A stretch of DNA of 64,000 nt from an uncultured Acetatifactor sp. (GCA_910578995.1 CAJTSY010000003.1:16956-80955); one strand, 5' to 3'; shown: positions 1 through 8,649, counted from the first letter of the stretch. Numbers and translations are program-made. Notes: a model not told the origin generated them from the sequence alone.

Positions 1-5
1 GGACC

Positions 6-707
6 ATGGGAGACGAAGAAATTCTGGATAAGATCCGGCTGTTGGTGGAGGGGTTTCTGGGAAACAAGGCCATGCTGGTGATCATTGCGGCCTTTGCCAT
101 CACGGTGGTGACGGTTTACCTGCTCCGCAGGCTGTCGGTGGATTATGCGTGGACCATTGCCATGATTGCAGGGGTGATGGTCAATGTGGTGATCCTGCTG
201 GTGGGGGATCTGTACTACGATATCAACCTGTCTGTGGGAAGTGTGCTGCTAGGGGCCCTTCTGGCCATAGTGGTAGCCAAGGTTATCGAGTTTTTCCGGT
301 TTTGCGTGGATTACAGCCGGACGGAGAGGGTGCAGTTCGAGGATGACGAATACTATTATTATGTGAAGGCCGTGCCCAAGATGGCGGTACCCATGTCCAC
401 CAGAACCGTGAAGAAGATCAACTCCCAGCGCTCCAGGGAGCCGATGGGAAATACCCGGCCGTCGGGAGGCGGCCGGCAGCAGGCGGGAAGGGATACTGCG
501 GACGACAGGAGCGCCCCGGGAAGAGGCGGGAGGCCTTCGGGGAGAAACGTGGTGGTGGAGAGAGCACCGGGGGGAAACAGCCGGGCCGGAAGGACGGCTT
601 CAGGCGGCTCCCGGAATACGGCACAGGGACGTAAGGACGGGAGGCGCGGCGTGACAGTCAGAAACGGGGCGGACCTGCCGGATCAATATGATGAAGAGTG
701 GCCATAA
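6..707 (+). CDS. Membrane protein of unknown function upstream of cdaA
   Basis: I do not recognise a named family. The 233-residue product has three hydrophobic segments (about residues 20-40, 46-70 and 74-95), an acidic and tyrosine-rich patch near residue 115, and then a long basic, low-complexity tail rich in Gly, Arg and Ser (about 140-220), presumably cytoplasmic. The ATG at base 6 is the first start seen, but the frame is open to the window edge, so the true N-terminus may lie upstream. It ends 14 bases before cdaA on the same strand and is probably co-transcribed with it. An inferred role is a membrane partner of the c-di-AMP/cell-wall cluster, based on position only. Confidence 0.75.
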   Translation: MGDEEILDKIRLLVEGFLGNKAMLVIIAAFAITVVTVYLLRRLSVDYAWTIAMIAGVMVNVVILLVGDLYYDINLSVGSVLLGALLAIVVAKVIEFFRFCVDYSRTERVQFEDDEYYYYVKAVPKMAVPMSTRTVKKINSQRSREPMGNTRPSGGGRQQAGRDTADDRSAPGRGGRPSGRNVVVERAPGGNSRAGRTASGGSRNTAQGRKDGRRGVTVRNGADLPDQYDEEWP

Positions 708-721
708 TTAATTGATGAAGA

Positions 722-1642
722 GTGGGACTGATTAGAATGCAGTGGGTTGAAACGGCTAATGAATTTTGGAAGAATGTCAAAACGTACGCTAATACGGTAG
801 ATTTGTATGATGTATTTGAGATCCTGATCATCGCATTTCTGGTGTATTATATTTTGGCATGGATGAAAACCACCAGGTCATGGAGGATGCTGAAAGGGGT
901 AATTGTTATCTGCCTTTTTCTCTTTGTGGTGAATGCAATGAACATGACCAATATTATATGGATAACCGAGAACGTGCTGAGCTTTGCGGTGACGGCTATC
1001 ATTGTTGTGCTTCAGCCGGAACTGCGCCAGGCGCTGGAGCTGTTGGGGGAGAAAAATTTTCTGCCGTCCATCGGTTTTTCCAATTCTGCCAGTAAGAAAG
1101 CAAACGCTTTTTCCGAGAAGTCGGTAAATGAGATCGCCAAGGCATGCATAGAGATGGGCAAGGTGAAGACCGGCGCCCTTATTGTTATCGAGCGCAAGGA
1201 ATCCCTGAAAGATTATGAGCGCACGGGCATTGAGGTGGACGGCATGATCACCAGCCAGCTCCTGATCAATATTTTTGAGCATAATACGCCGCTTCACGAC
1301 GGCGCGGTTATCGTGCGGGGCAACCGTGTGACCTATGCCACCTGCTATCTGCCTCTGTCAGACAACCTGGACCTGAGCAAGGACCTGGGAACCAGGCACC
1401 GTGCCGGTGTGGGGGTATCGGAGGTGACGGATTCCCTGACGCTGATCGTGTCCGAGGAGACGGGAGGCATCAGCATCGCCTATGAAGGGGAGCTGATGCG
1501 GCATCTGGATGCGGAGACTTTGAAGGAAAAAATGCGGCAGATTATGAATATGAATGGAGAAGAAGATGCGAAGGGCAGACACAGACATAAAGGAAGTAAG
1601 GGCAAGGGCAAGGCAAAAGATCGGAAAAAAACTGCTGAATAA
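722..1642 (+). CDS. cdaA: Diadenylate cyclase CdaA (c-di-AMP synthase)
   Basis: Membrane-bound enzyme that condenses two ATP into cyclic di-AMP, which controls potassium and osmolyte uptake and wall homeostasis in Firmicutes. Three hydrophobic segments fill residues 30-98, followed by the DAC domain. The DGA motif is at residues 193-195 and the RHR motif at 225-227, both needed for catalysis in the family. The length, 306 residues, is near the usual 270-300, with a Lys/Arg-rich tail. The start is uncertain: GTG at 722 is listed here and an ATG at 737 gives the same domain; neither has an ideal ribosome site. The 3' end overlaps cdaR by 89 bases, so translation is probably coupled. The order cdaA-cdaR-glmM is the classical conserved cluster. 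Confidence 0.96.
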   Translation: MGLIRMQWVETANEFWKNVKTYANTVDLYDVFEILIIAFLVYYILAWMKTTRSWRMLKGVIVICLFLFVVNAMNMTNIIWITENVLSFAVTAIIVVLQPELRQALELLGEKNFLPSIGFSNSASKKANAFSEKSVNEIAKACIEMGKVKTGALIVIERKESLKDYERTGIEVDGMITSQLLINIFEHNTPLHDGAVIVRGNRVTYATCYLPLSDNLDLSKDLGTRHRAGVGVSEVTDSLTLIVSEETGGISIAYEGELMRHLDAETLKEKMRQIMNMNGEEDAKGRHRHKGSKGKGKAKDRKKTAE

Positions 1643-2888
1643 TATTGGCCTGAAGCTGATATCCGTTATTCTGGCAGTGGTAATCTGGTTTTTTGTGGTG
1701 ATCATGAGCAATCCCAAGGACTCCGTGACTTTTACCGGGATTCCGGTGAACCTTACCCATACGGAGCTGTTGGAAGATAAATTTTATGAGGTTCTGAATA
1801 ATACGGACAGGGTCCGCGTGACAGTGGAAGCGCCCAGGAATGTGATCAACCAACTGAGGGCTTCCGATATCGTGGCGGAAGCGGACGTAAGCAGGCTGAC
1901 GGAAGTGAATACCATTGCGGTCAGCTGCAGCGTGATGAACGACAGCATCGGCATTATCAGCATCACCAGCAGTCCTGACGTAGTCCAGCTCAGCGTGGAG
2001 GAGATAGCCCAGAAGTGGGTCAATGTACGGCGCAGCACATCCGGGGAAGTGGCGGAAGGATATATTGTGGCCAACAGCACAAGCGACCAGACCAGGATCG
2101 AGATCAGCGGTCCCCAGTCCGTGGTGGATCAGATCAGCTATGTGGGACTGGACATGGACGTGACGGGGGCTACCGACACGGTATCCGGAAATGTGGATAT
2201 CCGCTTTTATGACGTGGAGGACAATCTGGTGGACGGCACGGATATCATAAAGAATGCCGATACCATGCATATGGAAGTCCGTGTGCTGGCTACAAAGGAG
2301 GTTCCGGTGGAAGCAACGCTGACCGGTGAGCCGGCAGAAGGCTATCTGGCCACCGGGGCCGTGGAATGTGATCCTTCCACGGTAGTGCTTGCGGGAACGC
2401 CGGCGGCGTTGGCAGATATTAGCAAGGTCACCCTGATCATGGACATTACAGGGGAGAGTTCCGACACTGAAAAGGTAATTAACCTCAAAAATTATCTCAA
2501 TAATGTAAGCCTGGCGGATGCCAACTTTAACGGGAGGGTAAACGTTACTGCCCATATTGAGGCGGAGATGGAGAGAGCCCTGGTGCTTTCCAGCAGCAAT
2601 ATCAGTATAGAAAATCTACCCGAGGGCTTTGAGCTGCAGTATGCGGAGGGGCAGAACAATTACAGGCTGAGAATTTCCGGCCTCAATACGGAGGTTTCCG
2701 CAGTGGAACAGAACGCGGTGCGGGGGACTCTGGATGTGGGGAAATGGATGAGAAACCGGAATATGACGGAACTGAGGCCGGGAACTTATGATATTCCCAT
2801 TGATTTCGAGATACAGGGAAAGGTTAAGCAGGAAAATGAAGTGTCAGCAAAAGTAGTTATTTCAGAAATAGAGGAGGAAGAAGAATAA
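1554..2888 (+). CDS. cdaR: CdaA regulatory protein CdaR (YbbR repeats)
   Basis: Single-pass protein with an extracytoplasmic region of repeated YbbR domains that binds and modulates CdaA. One hydrophobic segment lies at about residues 32-50, preceded by a basic cytoplasmic stretch. The remaining ~390 residues show several YbbR-like units of about 80 residues, each beginning with a predicted beta-strand and a proline-containing turn. The C-terminus is acidic (ends in a run of Glu). The start chosen, ATG 1554, lies inside the end of cdaA; the alternative ATG at 1566 is possible. The stop is two bases before the glmM start, so cdaA, cdaR and glmM form one operon. Confidence 0.94.
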   Translation: MEKKMRRADTDIKEVRARARQKIGKKLLNNIGLKLISVILAVVIWFFVVIMSNPKDSVTFTGIPVNLTHTELLEDKFYEVLNNTDRVRVTVEAPRNVINQLRASDIVAEADVSRLTEVNTIAVSCSVMNDSIGIISITSSPDVVQLSVEEIAQKWVNVRRSTSGEVAEGYIVANSTSDQTRIEISGPQSVVDQISYVGLDMDVTGATDTVSGNVDIRFYDVEDNLVDGTDIIKNADTMHMEVRVLATKEVPVEATLTGEPAEGYLATGAVECDPSTVVLAGTPAALADISKVTLIMDITGESSDTEKVINLKNYLNNVSLADANFNGRVNVTAHIEAEMERALVLSSSNISIENLPEGFELQYAEGQNNYRLRISGLNTEVSAVEQNAVRGTLDVGKWMRNRNMTELRPGTYDIPIDFEIQGKVKQENEVSAKVVISEIEEEEE

Positions 2889-2890
2889 AA

Positions 2891-4240
2891 ATGGCCAGAT
2901 TATTTGGAACAGACGGTGTGAGAGGGATTGCAAATGAGGAACTGACGCCCCTCCTCGCCATGCAGCTTGGGCAGGCGGGGGCTTATGTGCTTACCAAGGA
3001 AAAAGCACACAAACCTACCATAATGGTGGGATGTGATACGCGTATTTCCGGTGACATGCTTGCAAATGCCCTGATGGCCGGAGCCTGTTCTGTGGGGGCC
3101 AACTGTGTGTATGTGGGCGTGCTTCCCACTCCGGCAGTCGCCTATCTGACACAGAAGTATAAGGTGGATGCGGGGGTGGTGATTTCTGCATCCCACAATC
3201 CGGTGGAATTTAACGGAATTAAGTTTTTTGACGGGGACGGGTATAAACTTCCCGATGCCCTGGAGGATGAGATCGAGCAGCTGATCAGCCGTAATATGCC
3301 CGGAATCAAATTTCCCACGGGCACGGCAGTGGGCAAGGTCAAATACCGCACTGATGCCAGGGAGGAGTACATCAACCATGCGATTCAGTCGGTTCCGGTA
3401 TCCCTGGACGGCATCAGGATCGTTGTGGACTGTGCGGAGGGGGCGGCCCATTATACCTCCATTGAAGCCTTAAAGGAACTGGGGGCAGGCGTGGTGGCAA
3501 TTCATAACAGTCCCGACGGGACGAACATCAATTCCAACTGCGGATCCACCCATATGGCAGAACTGCAGGCCCGGGTGGTGTATGAGAAGGCGGATCTGGG
3601 GATTGCCTTTGACGGGGACGCGGACCGGCTTCTGGCTGTGGACGAAAACGGTGAGATTGTGGATGGCGACCAGATCATGGCCATTGTCGGGAATTATATG
3701 AAAGAAAACGGCAAGCTGAAGAAGGATACCATCGTAGCCACGGTGATGAGCAACCTTGGGTTTTTCCTGATGGGAAAGGCAAAGGGACTGACCATCGAAC
3801 AGACCAAGGTGGGAGACCGCTATGTGCTGGAGCGCATGAAGGAGATCGGAGCAAGCCTGGGGGGAGAGCAGTCGGGACACATTATTTTCCTGGATGAGAA
3901 TACCACCGGCGACGGCCTGCTCAGCGCCCTGCACCTGTTGGAGGTACTGGTGAATACAGGGAAAAAGCTGTCCGAACTGGCTTCGGTTATGGAGGTTCTG
4001 CCTCAGGCCCTGGTCAATGCCAAGGTGGCCAACCACAAGAAGGAGAAATACATGGAATACCCAGTGATCGCCGAAGCGATCCGGAAACTGGAGGAGCGGT
4101 TTGCGGGTGAGGGAAGGGTGCTGATCCGTCCTTCCGGCACAGAGCCCCTGGTGCGCGTCATGATTGAGGGAAAGGATAAGCAGGTAATCCGCCAGGAGGC
4201 TGAAAGACTGGCGAACCTGATCCAGGACGTAATGTTTTAA
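2891..4240 (+). CDS. glmM: Phosphoglucosamine mutase GlmM
   Basis: Cytoplasmic enzyme converting glucosamine-6-phosphate to glucosamine-1-phosphate, the step that feeds UDP-GlcNAc for peptidoglycan and the glycans encoded downstream. The 449-residue length is normal for the family. The phosphoserine loop is at 99-104 with Ser101 as the phosphate carrier. The metal-binding DGDADR lies at 241-246 and the sugar-phosphate binding RPSGTEP at 413-419. The ribosome site is the purine-rich GAGGAGGAAGAA at the end of cdaR. In other Firmicutes GlmM activity is tied to c-di-AMP levels through CdaA contact; here that is inferred from gene order. Confidence 0.98.
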   Translation: MARLFGTDGVRGIANEELTPLLAMQLGQAGAYVLTKEKAHKPTIMVGCDTRISGDMLANALMAGACSVGANCVYVGVLPTPAVAYLTQKYKVDAGVVISASHNPVEFNGIKFFDGDGYKLPDALEDEIEQLISRNMPGIKFPTGTAVGKVKYRTDAREEYINHAIQSVPVSLDGIRIVVDCAEGAAHYTSIEALKELGAGVVAIHNSPDGTNINSNCGSTHMAELQARVVYEKADLGIAFDGDADRLLAVDENGEIVDGDQIMAIVGNYMKENGKLKKDTIVATVMSNLGFFLMGKAKGLTIEQTKVGDRYVLERMKEIGASLGGEQSGHIIFLDENTTGDGLLSALHLLEVLVNTGKKLSELASVMEVLPQALVNAKVANHKKEKYMEYPVIAEAIRKLEERFAGEGRVLIRPSGTEPLVRVMIEGKDKQVIRQEAERLANLIQDVMF

Positions 4241-4278
4241 GCACCATGCTATAAAGGATGTTTTATTGTATTTTAAGC

Positions 4279-4307
4279 TTGTATTTGGCAGAGAGTCATG
4301 GTATGCT
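4279..4307 (+). promoter_or_regulatory. Putative sigma-A promoter for the HPr gene
   Basis: TTGTAT at 4279-4284 and TATGCT at 4302-4307 are separated by 17 bases, about 50 bases upstream of the HPr start. This would allow HPr to be expressed apart from glmM. Confidence 0.5.
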
Positions 4308-4358
4308 AAAAGAGAAGGTATTGCTGTTTTTGGGAAAAATAAATTGGAGGTAGGATAA

Positions 4359-4622
4359 ATGGTAAGTCAGAAAGTCGTGATCAAGAATCCCACTGGCTTG
4401 CATCTCAGACCAGCAGGAATTCTGTGCAAGGAAGCAATGCAGTTCAAGTCACTGATTACGTTTCAGTTCCGGGACGGCACGGCAAACGCCAAAAGTGTCC
4501 TGAGCGTCTTGGGCGCATGTGTGAAAAGCGGGGACGAGATAGAATTTATCTGTGAGGGAGAGGACGAACAGGAAGCCTTGGACTCACTGGTCAGGGCTGT
4601 GGAGAGCGGACTGGGCGAATAA
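4359..4622 (+). CDS. ptsH: HPr family phosphocarrier protein
   Basis: Small cytoplasmic phosphocarrier of the PTS type, 87 residues as usual. His15 sits in PTGLHLRPAG, the site phosphorylated by enzyme I, and Ser46 sits in AKSVLSVLG, the site used by HPr kinase in Firmicutes. The Leu after His15 replaces the more common Ala. Because both phosphosites are present it can be a real HPr and not a Crh-like regulator, which would lack His15. No enzyme I or II genes are nearby. It has its own likely promoter and is followed by a strong hairpin. Whether this is the main ptsH of the genome or a second copy cannot be told from the window. Confidence 0.93.
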   Translation: MVSQKVVIKNPTGLHLRPAGILCKEAMQFKSLITFQFRDGTANAKSVLSVLGACVKSGDEIEFICEGEDEQEALDSLVRAVESGLGE

Positions 4623-4631
4623 AGCAACATA

Positions 4632-4664
4632 AAAACCGGAATGTGAAAACATTCCGGTTTTAGT
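4632..4664. terminator. Bidirectional intrinsic terminator
   Basis: A perfect 12-bp stem (4632-4643 with 4650-4661) with a 6-base loop, flanked by A-rich and T-rich arms on both sides. It lies between the convergent HPr gene and the DUF3048 lipoprotein gene and can serve both. Confidence 0.85.
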
Positions 4665-4703
4665 GTCATGGCCGCCGGCCGATATTCCGGGGGAAGGGAA
4701 CCT

Positions 4704-5870
4704 TCAGCGGAAGGTGAAGTTATCGCCTTCTTCCACGATACAGATCATGGTTTTCCCCGTATTCAGTATGATTTCGTTACCGTTGTCATCATAGTATCTG
4801 GTGGCACCGTAGTCGCTTTCCTTCTCCCATTTTACATGGATTCCCCGGCCGTTGGTAAAAAACCATCCGTCCCTTGTGGTGTCATGGCACTGAAAGGCCA
4901 GATAGCCTTCCCCCAGATCCTCATATTTGGTATTCTGGATCAGGATGTTTTTGAAAGTCAGCTGCTGGCCGTTAGCAGCGTCTATATGGGGGCCGTCACT
5001 GCATCCGGACAGATGTTGGGAGCGGTAGTAGAGTCCGTCTTCTTCATTGTATTCAAAATAGCACCTGGTCAGGGGGTAGCAGCCAGACATATCGATATAT
5101 ATGGCGCTTTTGGCATCCTTGCCGTATTGGCTCAGGGTGTTGGGGGTCTTTTTGGTGGTAAAGCGGAAATGGCTGCCGTCGGTAAGGCCCCGGTAATTTA
5201 AGGAATACCCCTTTCGGGTGATGATGCTTTTCAGACCGGAACCGGATACATAGGCATTGTGGGGCGAGGAGCGGTCTGTGGTGCGGAAAATGGCTGCCGC
5301 GTCAGAATTCAGCATACCGTCCACATTCTGGGTATCCGGTTCCTCGATCAGCTCGTTAATGAAGAAGGGGCCGCCCAGGTGGACAAGGAAGGCATCCCAT
5401 TCGAAAGCCCAGTATGCGTAATAGGCTCTCAGGCTGCGGACATTTCCGATTTTCTGCAGATCCTGCCAGTCCTCGTAAATAGCCATGAGCCTGGTCATCC
5501 GGCCTTCCACGTTGGCCTCGTAGACGATGGAGGCCTGGGATAGACTGTAGTGGGGAATGGCCCCGCTCTCATTGGGAATCATCACTGCGATGGGCCGGGT
5601 ATCTGCCACGTCAGGATCTACCCACTCGTTGGTCAGCCGGCTGCGGACCATGCCTTCCCTGGGCGGCTGGGAATCGTCTTCACTAATGATATCAGGAGAT
5701 ATGATATCCGGGGATGCGGAATCCGGGGCCAGGGGGGAGGAGGGCGTGACGGCAGGGGAAGTGGCATCGGGTTCGGAAATGATGGGATCTGGAATGTCTT
5801 CCTCTTGCCCGCAGGCCGTGAGTATCATGAGGACTGCTATGAGGATAAGATGTATTTTTATCTTTTTCAT
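4704..5870 (-). CDS. DUF3048 (YerB-like) lipoprotein
   Basis: Exported lipoprotein of unknown biochemical role. The N-terminus is basic then hydrophobic and ends in a lipobox LTAC with Cys20 as the lipidated residue. A low-complexity linker rich in Pro, Ser and Asp follows (about 25-75), then the two-part DUF3048 fold, with the conserved stretch RPIAVMIPNE and the family phrase IVYEANVEGRMTRLMA. The length of 388 residues is close to the B. subtilis YerB protein. It is a single gene facing the HPr gene and divergent from the GT2 at 6092. Nothing in the sequence gives a substrate; a wall-linked role is inferred only from location. Confidence 0.9.
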   Translation of the reverse strand: MKKIKIHLILIAVLMILTACGQEEDIPDPIISEPDATSPAVTPSSPLAPDSASPDIISPDIISEDDSQPPREGMVRSRLTNEWVDPDVADTRPIAVMIPNESGAIPHYSLSQASIVYEANVEGRMTRLMAIYEDWQDLQKIGNVRSLRAYYAYWAFEWDAFLVHLGGPFFINELIEEPDTQNVDGMLNSDAAAIFRTTDRSSPHNAYVSGSGLKSIITRKGYSLNYRGLTDGSHFRFTTKKTPNTLSQYGKDAKSAIYIDMSGCYPLTRCYFEYNEEDGLYYRSQHLSGCSDGPHIDAANGQQLTFKNILIQNTKYEDLGEGYLAFQCHDTTRDGWFFTNGRGIHVKWEKESDYGATRYYDDNGNEIILNTGKTMICIVEEGDNFTFR

Positions 5871-5914
5871 GACTGCGCTCCTGTAATAAATAATACATAT
5901 TTGATGATTTTGTC

Positions 5915-5936
5915 AGGTAATGTCTAATCATTACCT
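5915..5936. promoter_or_regulatory. Perfect 8-bp palindrome in divergent spacer
   Basis: AGGTAATG and CATTACCT form an inverted repeat with a 6-base spacer, 45 bases upstream of the minus-strand lipoprotein start. The shape fits an operator for a dimeric repressor or a small hairpin in the 5' leader; no regulator can be named. Confidence 0.4.
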
Positions 5937-6035
5937 TTTATTCTATCATAAAAACTGTTGCTAGTCATCCGAATAGCGGGAAAATTAAGAATTATTTATA
6001 AAAGAGGGTTTTATGCGGAAAATGGAATTCATGTC

Positions 6036-6064
6036 TTGCAGATTTAGGTGGAAGACTGTATACT
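6036..6064 (+). promoter_or_regulatory. Sigma-A type promoter for the GT2 gene at 6092
   Basis: TTGCAG at 6036-6041 and TATACT at 6059-6064 with an exact 17-base spacer, ending 27 bases before the ATG, which has GGCGGTGG as ribosome site. Confidence 0.75.
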
Positions 6065-6091
6065 ATACATAAAAACGAAGGCGGTGGAAAA

Positions 6092-7021
6092 ATGTGTCTT
6101 TTAAGCGTGATTGTACCATGTTATAATGAAGAGGAAAACGTGCCTCTTTTTTACGAAGCACTTTTGCAGAACCGGCCTTTTTTTGAAGAAAAAAAAATTT
6201 CACTGGAAATCCTTTATGTGGACGACGGTTCCGGGGATCGGACGGTGGAGGAGATAAGGAAGCTCAGGGATGAGGACCAGCGGGTTCACTTGATTGCGTT
6301 TTCCAGGAATTTTGGAAAAGAGTCCGCCATGTTTGCCGGGCTGGAGAACTGTAACGGGGATTATGTGGTGATGATGGATGTGGACCTGCAGGATCCGCCC
6401 TCCCTGCTTCCGGAGATGTTTTCCTACATTGAGAAAGGTTATGACTCCGTGGCCACCAGGCGGGTTTCCAGAAAGGGGGAACCACCTGTGAGAAGCTTTT
6501 TCGCCAGGATGTTTTACCGCCTGATGAAGAAGATCTCCAGGACGGAGATCATGGACGGAGCCAGGGATTACCGCCTGATGACCAGACAGATGGTGGATGC
6601 CATCCTGTCCATGAGGGAATACAACAGATTTACCAAAGGGATCTTCGGATGGGTGGGCTTCCGGACCAAGTGGCTGGAATATGAGAATGTGGAGCGCGCC
6701 AAGGGGGAGACAAAGTGGAATTTCTGGAAACTGTTTCTCTATTCACTGGACGGCATAACCGCTTTTTCTACGGCGCCGCTGATGCTTGCGTCCGTGATGG
6801 GTGTGTTTTTCTGTGTGGTGGCTTTTGCGATGATTCTCTTTATCATCGTCCGGAAACTGATTTTCGGTGATCCGGTGTCCGGGTGGCCTTCTCTGGTGTG
6901 CATTATCCTGATGACCAGCGGCGTGCAGTTTTTCTGTACCGGCATCCTGGGACAGTATCTGGCGAAGACATACATGGAGGTGAAGAGGCGCCCCCTATAT
7001 CTGGTAAAGGAAAGGTTTTGA
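6092..7021 (+). CDS. Dpm1/GtrB-like GT2 glycosyltransferase (polyprenyl-phosphate sugar synthase type)
   Basis: Family 2 transferase predicted to move a sugar from a nucleotide donor to undecaprenyl phosphate at the inner membrane face. The GT-A core occupies residues 1-220: the opening strand with PCYNEEENV, a VDDGSGDRT loop, and the DVDLQDPP motif (96-103) that binds metal and nucleotide. Two C-terminal membrane helices (about 230-260 and 270-295) are typical of GtrB/YkoT-like members. At 309 residues it is of normal size. It has its own promoter and stands apart from the operon that follows 7.6 kb. Related copies are at 31084, 32577 and 47852. The donor sugar cannot be read from sequence. 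Confidence 0.9.
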   Translation: MCLLSVIVPCYNEEENVPLFYEALLQNRPFFEEKKISLEILYVDDGSGDRTVEEIRKLRDEDQRVHLIAFSRNFGKESAMFAGLENCNGDYVVMMDVDLQDPPSLLPEMFSYIEKGYDSVATRRVSRKGEPPVRSFFARMFYRLMKKISRTEIMDGARDYRLMTRQMVDAILSMREYNRFTKGIFGWVGFRTKWLEYENVERAKGETKWNFWKLFLYSLDGITAFSTAPLMLASVMGVFFCVVAFAMILFIIVRKLIFGDPVSGWPSLVCIILMTSGVQFFCTGILGQYLAKTYMEVKRRPLYLVKERF

Positions 7022-7033
7022 GTACTTTTAATT

Positions 7034-7062
7034 CTGACATATATGTTCCTTTTATATATGCA
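7034..7062 (+). promoter_or_regulatory. Possible promoter for the Spo0A-domain gene
   Basis: CTGACA at 7034 and TATGCA at 7057 with 17 bases between, in an AT-rich spacer 43 bases before the GTG start. The -10 match is weak. Confidence 0.35.
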
Positions 7063-7104
7063 TCGCAGTAAAGAAGCAGCAATCCATTAGAAAGGGGAAT
7101 TCAT

Positions 7105-7482
7105 GTGGAGATTACTGCTATAAAAGATTATGAACTTGAGAAGTATATTACCGAAATTATGTTAGACGTGGGAGTGCCGGCCCATTTGAAAGGATATCAT
7201 TACCTCAGGGATGCCATTATGCTGACTGGAAGAGATATGGAAGTAGTAACCAGCGTAACCAAGCTGCTGTATCCCACCGTTGCCAGGAGATTTAAGACAA
7301 CGGACCAGAAGGTGGAGCGTGCCATACGGAATGCCATTGAAGTATCCTGGACAAGGGGAAATATGGAAACGTTTGAAAAGATGTTCGGCTATTCTGCGTC
7401 GTCTGGCAGGACCAGACCTACAAACAGTGAATACATAGCCCGTATTGCGGATAAGGTACGGCTTGATATAAAGGCTATGTAG
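7105..7482 (+). CDS. Stand-alone Spo0A C-terminal DNA-binding domain protein
   Basis: The 125-residue product aligns by eye with only the effector domain of Spo0A, the sporulation master regulator. Recognisable parts are the GVPAHLKGYHYLRDAI helix region, TKLLYPTVARRF, the recognition-helix segment KVERAIRNAIEVSWTRGN, and the end PTNSEYIARIADKVRL. The phosphoacceptor receiver domain is absent. The start is GTG 7105, with AAAGGGG upstream at 7091; the overlapping ATG at 7103 is out of frame and hits a stop after six codons. The spacer before it has no receiver remnant, so it looks like a deliberate small regulator and not a broken spo0A. It would be expected to bind 0A-box-like DNA without phosphorelay control. 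A terminator follows. Confidence 0.9.
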   Translation: MEITAIKDYELEKYITEIMLDVGVPAHLKGYHYLRDAIMLTGRDMEVVTSVTKLLYPTVARRFKTTDQKVERAIRNAIEVSWTRGNMETFEKMFGYSASSGRTRPTNSEYIARIADKVRLDIKAM

Positions 7483-7534
7483 AAAGATACAAATGATGCA
7501 ACAGGAGACTGAATGCTTCTTACTGCGAGATAAG

Positions 7535-7563
7535 AGCAGCCGGATAAAATCCGGCTGCTTTTG
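7535..7563 (+). terminator. Intrinsic terminator after the Spo0A-domain gene
   Basis: A perfect 10-bp G+C-rich stem (7535-7544 with 7550-7559), loop TAAAA, followed by TTTTGT. Confidence 0.85.
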
Positions 7564-7632
7564 TGGACTTAATCGGATAAATATGATAAAATGAGCTTAT
7601 TCTGTAAAAAACAGTAAAATGAGGGAATAAAT

Positions 7633-8649
7633 GTGAAAAAACTTTTGACTGGGGACTGCCTGATCGCAGGCGGGATCCTTATCACCGGACTGGCTGAGGC
7701 GGTACATCTGGCGGGAGTGCTTCTGGGATGGCCTTTTGCCAGGTGCGCTGCGGCTCTGGGAGGACTTGTGTGCGCTGCGGCGGGGGCGGGAATCTGCGTC
7801 CTGGCGGTAATGCGGAAGAGGGGGAAGGGGTTCTCCCGGGGATTGCGGAATTCCGGAGGAGGAGAAAGCGGCCAAAGGAGCAGAGGGGAACTTCTGTCGT
7901 GGGCGGCATTTGCGGTTCTGGCCGCCTCCCAGCTTGCCTTTATCTGTGCGGGGGACACTGCCTGCAGGGAGGGAGACATGACGGTGGAGACGGTGGGAAG
8001 CTTCCTGGCCATGGACGGCATATACCAGGTAAATCCCGTGACGGGAGCAAACTACACGCAGGGCATACCGTCCAGGCTGAAAATTCTCTGCCTGCCTACT
8101 CTATACGGGAGCCTGTGCAAAATAACGGGACTTTCTCCGGAGACGGTGGTCCACAGGGTGATACCCGTAATGACGCTGCTTGGCTGTTACACGGCCTTTG
8201 GCTTGGTTTCAGCGTCCCTTTTCCCTCAGGAGAAAGGGGAGGGCTTCAGGGAGAAGCGGGCATGTTTTATGACGATTGTGTCATTTTTGCTCTGGGCCGG
8301 GGCGTACCAATACGGAATGGACGGATTTAACCTGCTGTGCTGCGGCTGGAGGGGCGTGACCATCCGGAACCTTGTGTATCTGCCCTGGATTTTGTCGCTG
8401 TGCATCCGGAGAAACTGGCTTCCGGCCCTTCTGTGCATTCCCGGGGAGGCCTGTACCGTCTGGACCCTGTACGGCTGCGGGATCTGCCTGCCTTTTCTGG
8501 CGGGAATGGCGCTGGCACAGTGGTGTTGCGGGAAGTTTTCTGCGCGCGGGTCCGCACGCGGAGGCGGCGCGCAGGGCAGGGGAGAAGGACATTCCCCTGT
8601 CCGGATAAAAGAGAAATGCGGGGGAAGAGATGGCGGAATTACTTCATAG
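7633..8649 (+). CDS. Multi-pass membrane protein, N-terminal half of a two-part DUF6077-like system (copy 1)
   Basis: The 338-residue product has about eight hydrophobic segments. The soluble stretch after the second or third helix, starting GDTACREGDMTVETV (near 115), matches by eye the equivalent stretch of the gene at 51754, including spacing to the following helices and the pattern VxxRVIPVMTLLGCYTAFGLVSASLFP. On that basis the two are paralogs. I believe they belong to the DUF6077-type membrane proteins, though I cannot confirm it. A Gly/Arg/Ser-rich loop lies at about 60-90. The start follows a weak AT-rich leader. It overlaps the next gene by 20 bases. Function unknown; a GT-C-like or polymer-handling role is inferred from the operon. 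Confidence 0.72.
   Translation: MKKLLTGDCLIAGGILITGLAEAVHLAGVLLGWPFARCAAALGGLVCAAAGAGICVLAVMRKRGKGFSRGLRNSGGGESGQRSRGELLSWAAFAVLAASQLAFICAGDTACREGDMTVETVGSFLAMDGIYQVNPVTGANYTQGIPSRLKILCLPTLYGSLCKITGLSPETVVHRVIPVMTLLGCYTAFGLVSASLFPQEKGEGFREKRACFMTIVSFLLWAGAYQYGMDGFNLLCCGWRGVTIRNLVYLPWILSLCIRRNWLPALLCIPGEACTVWTLYGCGICLPFLAGMALAQWCCGKFSARGSARGGGAQGRGEGHSPVRIKEKCGGRDGGITS

Noticed and set aside
7105..7482. Broken remnant of a full spo0A gene
   Set aside because: The upstream spacer is too short and AT-rich to hold a receiver domain remnant, and the small gene has its own ribosome site and terminator.
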